Positions 21,871-28,480 of a stretch of DNA of 63,824 nucleotides are shown one piece after another. The position numbers and the translations under genes were made by a program. Source of the stretch: Acidovorax sp. SUPP3334 (lineage in GTDB: Bacteria; Pseudomonadota; Gammaproteobacteria; Burkholderiales; Burkholderiaceae_C); the NCBI RefSeq assembly GCF_030159055.1, contig NZ_BQXQ01000033.1:1-63824 (forward strand), written 5' to 3'. The notes below the pieces were generated by a model. It worked only from the letters and a program-made list of their open reading frames with translations. It was not told the origin of the DNA and ran no database searches. The stretch's first letter is position 1; the number at the start of each line of letters is the position of its first letter.

Positions 21871-21921
21871 CTTATTAATAGCAATACCCCCTAGAGAAAC
21901 ATGCGCTGGAAGCTTATTTCG
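21871..21921. repeat. Dispersed Comamonadaceae-type palindromic repeat, copy A
   Basis: Contains ATTAATAGCAATACCCCCTA and then ATGCGCTGGAAGCTTATTT. It closely matches copies at 38581 and 26993. It lies just after the moaE stop, between moaE and clpB. Confidence 0.6.
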
Positions 21922-22500
21922 CTATGAACCCTGCGCCGCATTGGGGACCGCCGCGATGCCCCAGCGCGCCAGCGCGGCGTCATCGCTCTCCCGGGCATCG
22001 ACCCAGCGCGCGCCCTGCGGCGTGGCTTCCTTCTTCCAGAACGGTGCCTGGGTCTTGAGGTAATCCATCAGAAACTCGCAGGCCTGAAAGCTCTGCCCCC
22101 GATGCGCCGAGGTGACCGCCACGAGCACGATCTGGTCCTGCGGCTGCAACAGCCCGACACGGTGCACCACCCGGGCGCCGAAGAGTTCGAAGCGGTGCAA
22201 GGCCTCGTCCACCATGGCTTCGATGGATTTTTCGGTCATGCCGGGGTAATGCTCCAGTTCCATCGAGGCGACGGCGTCGCCCGCATTGCGGTCGCGCACG
22301 GTGCCGACGAAGCAGCAGACCGCTCCCACGCGGGAGTCGCCAGCGCGCAAGGCGGCGAGTTCGGCAGACACGTCGAAGTCGGCGGCCTGAACCGCCACGC
22401 GGGACGGTGCGGCAGGCGGCGAAAGGGTGTCGGCCGAAGGCCGTGGCGAGGGGCTTGTCATGGCGGCGGAAGGCGATGCGGCTTCGGGTCCGAGGCTCAT
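21922..22500 (-). CDS. moaE: Molybdopterin synthase catalytic subunit MoaE
   Basis: Converts cyclic pyranopterin monophosphate to molybdopterin together with MoaD, using its thiocarboxylate sulphur. Conserved residues: FVGTVRDRN near residue 65, LEHYPGM, SAHRGQSFQAC and the active-site Lys in FLMDYLKTQAPFWKKE. At 192 residues it is longer than usual because of a Pro/Ser-rich 35-residue N-terminal tail. Start 22500 forms an ATGA overlap with the upstream small gene and so is supported by coupling; Met14 is an alternative. It is separated from moaD by four other genes. Confidence 0.9.
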   Translation of the reverse strand: MSLGPEAASPSAAMTSPSPRPSADTLSPPAAPSRVAVQAADFDVSAELAALRAGDSRVGAVCCFVGTVRDRNAGDAVASMELEHYPGMTEKSIEAMVDEALHRFELFGARVVHRVGLLQPQDQIVLVAVTSAHRGQSFQACEFLMDYLKTQAPFWKKEATPQGARWVDARESDDAALARWGIAAVPNAAQGS

Positions 22501-22736
22501 GGCGAGCGGTGCAGGCGCGGGGCGGCGAGCAGCCCGCGCTCTTCCTCGATGGCCTGGTCGAGCTGACGGCGCGCGGGCGATGCGGGCACCCGCGCCAGCA
22601 TCGCCTGCAGCCGCGCCACGTCATTCGCCGACGGCGCCACTTTCACCTGTGCGAGGGCGGCCTGGGTATTGCCGCCCTGGATGAGCGCGAAGACTTTGCC
22701 GGCCCACTCGTCTTTGTCTCTTGAATTGCGTGCCAT
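22497..22736 (-). CDS. Small conserved hypothetical protein (79 aa)
   Basis: Helical, soluble protein beginning MARNSRDKDEWAGKVFALIQ and containing GNTQAALAQVKVAPSANDVARL. Its stop overlaps the moaE start in an ATGA, so the two are translationally coupled and probably conserved together. No family recognised; the repeated short helices could form a small helical bundle. An upstream extension of the frame lacks a sensible start, so ATG 22736 is used. Confidence 0.55.
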   Translation of the reverse strand: MARNSRDKDEWAGKVFALIQGGNTQAALAQVKVAPSANDVARLQAMLARVPASPARRQLDQAIEEERGLLAAPRLHRSP

Positions 22737-22916
22737 GCGGTCTGATCCTTGTGCGTGCGTTGGCAAACCGCGATTGTCACGGAAACCGCACGGGCGGCCG
22801 CGGGGATGGCGCCTCGGCCCGTTTGCTAAAGTGGCCGGCTTCGCGGACGTGCCGCCGCGCTCCCACGCCCCGTGCGTTGCGCCTCCCTCCTCCGCCACCT
22901 TTCGCCCGAGTTCCGC

Positions 22917-23171
22917 ATGGCCACCCAGACCGTCACCAACGACCGCTACAAGCTCTTTCCCTCCCCGCGCAACCAGCACCGCGTGGTGTTCGAGCACGAG
23001 GTCTTTCAGCCCCATCCCTACGCGCTGATCGACCTGCCGAGCTACGACCTGCGGGGCCGGTACAGCCTGTTCGCCGCCCACCGCCTGGCGGACGGCAAGA
23101 TGGGCCAGCTCGCCACGTTCGAGCTGGCCGAGGACGCCCAGCGTTTCGAGCGCCTGTTCACGCCCGACTGA
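22917..23171 (+). CDS. Small conserved hypothetical protein (84 aa)
   Basis: Begins MATQTVTNDRYKLFPSPRNQ, soluble, with an alternating beta pattern (HRVVFEHEVFQPHPYALIDL) and an acidic helix at the end. No motif I can assign. It is divergent from the 79-residue gene upstream of moaE and is followed 52 bases later by another small gene on the same strand. GC-rich codon use matches the chromosome, which supports a real gene. Confidence 0.55.
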   Translation: MATQTVTNDRYKLFPSPRNQHRVVFEHEVFQPHPYALIDLPSYDLRGRYSLFAAHRLADGKMGQLATFELAEDAQRFERLFTPD

Positions 23172-23223
23172 TCCGCCGAACGCACGACCGAACTACCGAC
23201 CGACCGCACGAGCTTTTCGCGCC

Positions 23224-23574
23224 ATGCACGACGACAACCAGATCCACGTCCCGCCTTCGTTTTTGAGCGTGTACAGCGATGCCCGCCAGCGCCTGTCCGA
23301 GCCGGCCGACGTGGTACGCGCCCGCTACGAGCTGTGCGAAGACCTGGCCTGCCACCTGGTCGAGCAGGCGCAGACGCTCTACCACGTGCAGGCCCCGTCG
23401 GAGGCCGAGATCCTGCTGCGCATCCACGCCGGCCTGGCCGGCACGGAGTCGGGCGTGACTGCGGGGGAGGCCCGCTGGATCGTGCTGCGCCTGGCAGAGC
23501 TGCTGGAATGGCGCTGCCCCGAGTTGCCGCTCACCCTCCCCGGCGCGGTGCAGGACGAAGCGCCCCAGCCCTAG
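23224..23574 (+). CDS. Small conserved hypothetical protein (116 aa)
   Basis: Soluble helical protein: PPSFLSVYSDARQRLSEPAD, ARYELCEDLACHLVEQAQTL, then GEARWIVLRLAELLEWRCPE. Similar Comamonadaceae proteins are sometimes labelled ATPase with chaperone activity, but no ATP-binding motif is present, so that label is not supported. The following 23575-23847 stretch (273 bases) contains no gene I can support. Confidence 0.6.
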   Translation: MHDDNQIHVPPSFLSVYSDARQRLSEPADVVRARYELCEDLACHLVEQAQTLYHVQAPSEAEILLRIHAGLAGTESGVTAGEARWIVLRLAELLEWRCPELPLTLPGAVQDEAPQP

Positions 23575-23847
23575 CGCTGCCGCCTGCACGCGGCGGCTCT
23601 GCGCGCCCTCCCCCCGCAAACGCTGCAAACGCCGCGCAACCCCTGGCGATACTGCCGCCATGCCCGCGCAACCCCATTCGCCTTTCTGGACCATTCGGTC
23701 CGCATCGGCGTGCGCAGGCAAAGCCCAAAAACCCCAGCTCATCTGACCGGAGCTGCGGTTCCGTCCGGATGAGCGACGGAACCGCACGGCAGGCGCAACC
23801 CTTTTCCCTTTTCTTCCTTTGACGCCTGCCGCCCTGACGGTCGGCGC

Positions 23848-24906
23848 ATGCATCCCTGGACGGCCTCCCTCGGTCGTTGCTTGAAAAGGATGCTTCCCGT
23901 GCACTCACTCCCTGCCAACGCTGCGTCTTCTTCCCTCAGCACTTCGCCGCACCATCGGCCGCAGACCCGTCCCCGAGGCGATTTTTCGGGTTTGTGGATT
24001 CCCCTGGTCACCCCGTTTCGCCATGGCGCCGTGGACCATGTGGCCCTGAAGGCCCTGGTGCGGCGGCTGCGCGACACCGGCATTGCCGGCTTCGTCGTGT
24101 GCGGCTCCACGGGCGAAGCCGCCTCGCTGGACATGCACGAGCAGGATGCCGTGCTAGCCACCGGACTCGCCCACGCCGCGGGCCTGCCGGTCGTGATGGG
24201 CGTGTGCCAATCCCATCTGGGCCACATGCTGGCACGCGTGCAGGGCCTGGGTCACCAGCCTCTGGCGGGCCTGCTGGTGGCCGCCCCGCCTTACATCCGC
24301 CCCCCTCAAGCAGGGCTGCTGCAGTGGTTTCGGGCCATCGCCGATGCCAGCGCGGTGCCGCTCATCGTCTACGACATTCCCTACCGCACCGGCGTGACGC
24401 TGGAGCTTTCCACGCTGCGCGATCTCAGCGGCCACACGAACATCCGCGCATTGAAGGACTGCGGTGGCCATCTGGCGAAGACGCAGGCATTGATCGCAGA
24501 CGGTGCGCTGCAGGTGCTGGCAGGCGACGACCACCAGGCCTTTACCACCGCCGCGCTCGGAGGCGCCGGGGCCATCGCCGCGAGCGCGCACTGGAACACG
24601 GCCGAATGGGTGGCCTGCCTGCGCTCCATCGCGGCAGGCGACCTGGTGCCCGCCCGCCGCCTTTGGCAGGAGATTGCGCCATGGGTGGATCTCTTTTTCT
24701 CCGAGCCCAACCCCGCACCCATCAAGGCACTGCTGGCCGTGCAGGGCTGGATGGCGGACGAACTGCGCGCTCCGATGATCGCGGCCTCGCCGGCTCTGGT
24801 GCAGCGTCTGCAGGAGTTGCAGCAGTTGCAGCAGTCCCACCGGCCACCGCAGGCATCGGCGGACCCATCCCACGGCCATCCTGCCGCCGCAGCGACTGGA
24901 GACTGA
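23848..24906 (+). CDS. DapA-like dihydrodipicolinate synthase-family lyase/aldolase
   Basis: Class I (Schiff-base) aldolase of the DHDPS/NAL family, 352 residues from the first ATG; a start near 23890 or the GTG at 23899 is also possible. Motifs: GLWIPLVTPF, CGSTGEAASL (substrate carboxylate loop), YDIPYRTG (Tyr and Arg of the catalytic triad) and the Schiff-base Lys in NIRALKDCGG. It therefore has the residues needed for DHDPS activity, but family members also act on other keto acids, and the isolated location and the Gln-rich tail (LQELQQLQQSH) leave the substrate open. It lies between moaE and moaD on the opposite strand. Confidence 0.75.
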   Translation: MHPWTASLGRCLKRMLPVHSLPANAASSSLSTSPHHRPQTRPRGDFSGLWIPLVTPFRHGAVDHVALKALVRRLRDTGIAGFVVCGSTGEAASLDMHEQDAVLATGLAHAAGLPVVMGVCQSHLGHMLARVQGLGHQPLAGLLVAAPPYIRPPQAGLLQWFRAIADASAVPLIVYDIPYRTGVTLELSTLRDLSGHTNIRALKDCGGHLAKTQALIADGALQVLAGDDHQAFTTAALGGAGAIAASAHWNTAEWVACLRSIAAGDLVPARRLWQEIAPWVDLFFSEPNPAPIKALLAVQGWMADELRAPMIAASPALVQRLQELQQLQQSHRPPQASADPSHGHPAAAATGD

Positions 24907-24932
24907 GGGGCGGGCGGGCGGCCTGACGGCCT

Positions 24933-25187
24933 TCAGCCGCCCGTGACGGGCGGAAAAAACGCCACTTCCGCCCCATCGGCGAGCGCGGCGGATTCATCGC
25001 TCAGCGTCTGGTCGAGCGCCATGCGCACCGCGCGGCCACGGCCCAGGCTTCGTGCCCAGGGGTCGCCACGGGCGATGAGTTCATCGCGCAGCGCGCCCAG
25101 CGTGGCAGCCTGCGTGGAAACGGTCTCGCTGCCCTGCCCCACGGCTTCCCGGATGGCGGCGAAGTAGCGCACGGTGACGGTGCTCAT
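24933..25187 (-). CDS. moaD: Molybdopterin synthase sulphur-carrier subunit MoaD
   Basis: Ubiquitin-like protein of 84 residues whose C-terminal Gly-Gly (FFPPVTGG) is thiocarboxylated and donates sulphur to MoaE. Beta-grasp pattern TVTVRYFAAIREAVG at the start. Start 25187 overlaps the moeA stop in an ATGA, indicating coupled translation of moeA-moaD. Confidence 0.9.
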   Translation of the reverse strand: MSTVTVRYFAAIREAVGQGSETVSTQAATLGALRDELIARGDPWARSLGRGRAVRMALDQTLSDESAALADGAEVAFFPPVTGG

Positions 25188-26416
25188 GACTGCAACTCCG
25201 CCCACGGAATGAAGCGCACGGTGTCGCCCCGTGCAATGGTCTGGCCGGCCGGGTTGTCCACCACGCCATCGCCCCACGCGACCGAGGTGAGCACCCCAGA
25301 CCCCTGGTGTGCGAACAGCTCCAGCCCGCCTGCGGCGTCATGCCGCACTCGCAGAAACTCCCGCCGCCGGTCCGCGCGCGGCCAGTCGAAATGGGCCCTG
25401 GCCGCCATGCCCTGGGGAGCGACTGCCTGCACGCCCTGCAGCCTCAGCAGGAACGGACGCACCAGGACGGCGAAGGTCATGAAGCTGGACACCGGATTGC
25501 CCGGCAGCCCCATGAAATGCGCGGCGCCGATGCGGCCATGGGCGAATGGCTTACCGGGTTTCATGGCGATCTGCCACAGGTCCAGGCGGCCCAATGCTTC
25601 GACGGCGGGTTTGACGTGGTCTTCCTCGCCCACCGACACCCCACCGCTGGTCAGGATGAGATCGTGTTCCAGGCTGGCGCTACGCAGCGCCTCCAGCGTG
25701 GCCTCTCGCCGGTCGGGGACGATGCCCAGGTCGGTCACCGCGCAGCCCAGGCGCTGCAGCAGCGCCCGCAGAAAGAAGCGGTTGCTGTTGTAGATGGCAC
25801 CGGGCGGCATCTGGCCGGGGGCGATATCGCCGGGCATGACGAGCTCGTCGCCCGTCGAAAACAGCGCCACGCGCGGACGCCGCGCCACGGTCAGCCGTGC
25901 CAGGCCGATGCTGGCGGCCAGCCCCAGCGCGGCGGGGTTGAGCCGCGTGCCCGCGGCCAGCACCTCGGCGCCGAACGCGATGTCTTCGCCCGCCCGGCGA
26001 ATCCACTGGCTGGCAGCGGGAACGGCGTTGATCTGCACGCGGTCGCCCGCCAGCGCTTCGCAGTCTTCCTGCATGGCGATGGCATCGGCCCCGGCCGGCA
26101 CCGGTGCGCCGGTGAAGATGCGGGCGGCGGTGCCGGCGGCCAGGGGCTCGCCCGCGCTGCCGGCGGCGATGCGCTGCGACACGGGCAATCGCGCGCCCGG
26201 TGCGGCCACGTCGGCCCGGCGCAGGGCATAGCCGTCCATGGCGCTGTTGTCATGCGGCGGCACCTGCAGCGGCGAGACCGCGGCCGCAGCCAGCACGCGG
26301 CCATCGGCGTCGAACGTGTCCACGGTGTCGGTGCCCGCCAGCGGCACGGCGTGGGCCAGCAGGTCGGCCAGCGCCTCGTCCAGGGGTTTCATCGGAGGGC
26401 GGGGGGCTGAGGACAT
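25184..26416 (-). CDS. moeA: Molybdopterin molybdenumtransferase MoeA
   Basis: Inserts molybdate into adenylated molybdopterin to form Moco. 410 residues. Motifs: PPHDNSAMDGYAL, IFTGAPVPAGADAI, ALFSTGDELVMPG, LILTSGGVSVGEEDHV and MGLPGNPVSSFM. Start 26416 is fixed by the shared ATGA with the mobB stop. The order mobB-moeA-moaD, with each gene overlapping the next, makes one coupled unit. Confidence 0.93.
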   Translation of the reverse strand: MSSAPRPPMKPLDEALADLLAHAVPLAGTDTVDTFDADGRVLAAAAVSPLQVPPHDNSAMDGYALRRADVAAPGARLPVSQRIAAGSAGEPLAAGTAARIFTGAPVPAGADAIAMQEDCEALAGDRVQINAVPAASQWIRRAGEDIAFGAEVLAAGTRLNPAALGLAASIGLARLTVARRPRVALFSTGDELVMPGDIAPGQMPPGAIYNSNRFFLRALLQRLGCAVTDLGIVPDRREATLEALRSASLEHDLILTSGGVSVGEEDHVKPAVEALGRLDLWQIAMKPGKPFAHGRIGAAHFMGLPGNPVSSFMTFAVLVRPFLLRLQGVQAVAPQGMAARAHFDWPRADRRREFLRVRHDAAGGLELFAHQGSGVLTSVAWGDGVVDNPAGQTIARGDTVRFIPWAELQS

Positions 26417-26976
26417 CAAGGGGCTCCAGGCGGTGGCGGCGGAACATATTCGAAACGCGGCCCCTGGGCGATCAGCCAGTCGGCCAGGGCATCGATCGGG
26501 CCAGCCCATCCGTCGAAGACGGGCAGGCCGGTGGGCACGGGCAGGCGGCCGGGTGCGTCGGTGGAAATGGCGACGATGAACGGGTCTTCGGGGTAGCGCA
26601 CCAAGGGCTCGGCGCCATCGGACGGAGACCTCCACACCTCGACCTTGGGCAGGTCGCATTCCTTGAAGCCCTCCACCAGGGCCCAGTCCACGCGCGGGTC
26701 CAGTTCGGCCAGCAGGGCGTGGACGGTGGGCTCGACGGGCGGATGCTCGAACTCGCGCATGAGCACCAGCCGCCGGTCCGACGCGGCCACCACTTCGAAC
26801 GCCCCCGCCTCGCGGTGGCGCCAAGTGTCTTTGCCGGGGTGATCGACATCGAATTTGTGGTGGGCATGCTTGACCACCGACACGCGCTGGCCGCGCTGGT
26901 GCAGCGCAGGGATGAGCCGCTCGATCAGCGTGGTCTTGCCGCTGCCGGAAAATCCGGCAAAACCCACGACCTTCAT
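26416..26976 (-). CDS. mobB: Molybdopterin-guanine dinucleotide biosynthesis protein MobB
   Basis: GTP-binding adaptor that assists MobA in attaching GMP to Moco. 186 residues. Walker A GFSGSGKTTLIERLIPAL at residues 8-25, then VSVVKHAHHKFDVDHPGKDT and the family-specific LVEGFKE. It is the first gene of the mobB-moeA-moaD string. 76 bases separate it from the thrC stop, and they hold a copy of the dispersed repeat. Confidence 0.9.
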   Translation of the reverse strand: MKVVGFAGFSGSGKTTLIERLIPALHQRGQRVSVVKHAHHKFDVDHPGKDTWRHREAGAFEVVAASDRRLVLMREFEHPPVEPTVHALLAELDPRVDWALVEGFKECDLPKVEVWRSPSDGAEPLVRYPEDPFIVAISTDAPGRLPVPTGLPVFDGWAGPIDALADWLIAQGPRFEYVPPPPPGAP

Positions 26977-26992
26977 GGCGACGCCTCGGGAT

Positions 26993-27043
26993 TTGCTACC
27001 AAATTAATAGCAATACATCCAATGAATACTAAGGCACCGGCCT
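26993..27043. repeat. Dispersed palindromic repeat, copy B
   Basis: TGCTACCAAATTAATAGCAA followed by a degenerate GCGCTGG-type half (AAGGCACCGGCC). Left half almost identical to copies A and D. Located between mobB and thrC. Confidence 0.5.
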
Positions 27044-27052
27044 GTTTCACGC

Positions 27053-28480
27053 TCAGGCGCAATGGCGGCTGATGTAGGCCTTCACCAGGCCCACATCGGC
27101 CGGCATGACCTGCACCCGCTTGGGCAGCGACTCTATGCCGTCGAACTTGGCAGGCCGCTCGGGCGGGTGGCCGAGCGCCTCGACGATGGTCTCTGCGAAC
27201 TTGATCGGCAGGGCCGTCTCGAGCACCAGCATGGGCACGCCCGGCCGGTTGTGCTCGCGCGCCACCTTCACGCCATCGGCGGTGTGGGTGTCGATCGTCA
27301 CGCCGAATCGCTGGAACGTGTCGCGAATGGTCGCGAGGCGGTCGGCGTGCGTGCTCTTGCCGCTCACGAAGCCGTAGCGCCCGGCGGCTTCGGCGAAGGC
27401 CGGGTCACCGCTCAGATCGAACGCGCCATCGCGCGCCAGCGCCTCGCCGAACAGCGCCTGCACGCGGGCACCGTCACGGCCCAGCAGATCGAACACGAAG
27501 CGCTCGAAGTTGCTGGCCTTGCTGATGTCCATCGAGGGGCTGGACGTCTCGTGCGTGTCGGCGCTGCCGCGCACGCGATAGACGCCGGTACGGAAGAACT
27601 CGTCCAGCACGTCGTTCTCGTTGGTCGCCACCACCAGCTGGTCGATCGGCAGGCCCATCATGCGTGCCACATGGCCGGCGCAGACGTTGCCGAAGTTGCC
27701 CGACGGCACGGTGAAGCTCACCTTCTGCTCGTTGGCGTCGGTGGCCTGCACGTAGCCGGCGAAGTAATAGACCACCTGCGCCAGCAGGCGCGCCCAGTTG
27801 ATCGAATTGACGGTGCCGATCTTGTATTGGCGCTTGAAGGCCAGGTCGTTGCTGACCGCCTTGACGATGTCCTGGCAGTCGTCGAACACGCCCTCGATGG
27901 CGAGGTTGTGGATGTTCTCGTCCTGCAGACTGAACATCTGCGCCTGCTGGAATGCGCTCATGCGCCCGTGCGGGCTCGTCATGAAGACGCGCACGCCCTG
28001 CTTGCCACGCATGGCGTACTCGGCCGCGCTGCCCGTGTCGCCGCTGGTCGCGCCCAGAATGTTGAGCGTTTCGCCGCGGCGCGCCAGTTCGTACTCGAAC
28101 AGGTTGCCCAGCAGCTGCATCGCCATGTCCTTGAAGGCCAGCGTGGGGCCGTTGGACAGGGCTTCGAGCCACAGGCTGTTTTCCAGGTGGCGCAGCGGCA
28201 CGATCTCGCCGGTGCCGAACACCTCGGCCGTGTACGTCTTCTCGCACAGGGCCCGCAGGTCGGCCGCAGGGATGTCGTCGATGTAGAGCGACAGGATCTG
28301 GAAGGCCAGCTCCGCGTAGCCCTGCTCGTGGTAGGCCGTTCGCAGGCGGGTGAGCGCCGCGTCGTCGATCTGCGGATAGCGCTCGGGCAGGTACAGCCCG
28401 CCATCGGGCGCGAGGCCTTCGAGCAGGATGTCGCAGAAATGCTTGCGGTCTGCGTGGCCGCGGGTGCTGATGTACTTCAT
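27053..28480 (-). CDS. thrC: Threonine synthase
   Basis: PLP enzyme converting O-phosphohomoserine to threonine, 475 residues, of the long ThrC class. Starts MKYISTRGHADRKHFCDILL. PLP Lys in PTLAFKDMAMQ, phosphate-binding ATSGDTGSAAEYAM and VPSGNFGNVCAGHVA. The ATG at 28480 overlaps the stop of the upstream TPR gene in an ATGA, with no strong ribosome site of its own (only CCGGATC nearby), so translation is probably coupled to that gene. hom lies upstream, beyond the two-gene cassette. Confidence 0.95.
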   Translation of the reverse strand: MKYISTRGHADRKHFCDILLEGLAPDGGLYLPERYPQIDDAALTRLRTAYHEQGYAELAFQILSLYIDDIPAADLRALCEKTYTAEVFGTGEIVPLRHLENSLWLEALSNGPTLAFKDMAMQLLGNLFEYELARRGETLNILGATSGDTGSAAEYAMRGKQGVRVFMTSPHGRMSAFQQAQMFSLQDENIHNLAIEGVFDDCQDIVKAVSNDLAFKRQYKIGTVNSINWARLLAQVVYYFAGYVQATDANEQKVSFTVPSGNFGNVCAGHVARMMGLPIDQLVVATNENDVLDEFFRTGVYRVRGSADTHETSSPSMDISKASNFERFVFDLLGRDGARVQALFGEALARDGAFDLSGDPAFAEAAGRYGFVSGKSTHADRLATIRDTFQRFGVTIDTHTADGVKVAREHNRPGVPMLVLETALPIKFAETIVEALGHPPERPAKFDGIESLPKRVQVMPADVGLVKAYISRHCA

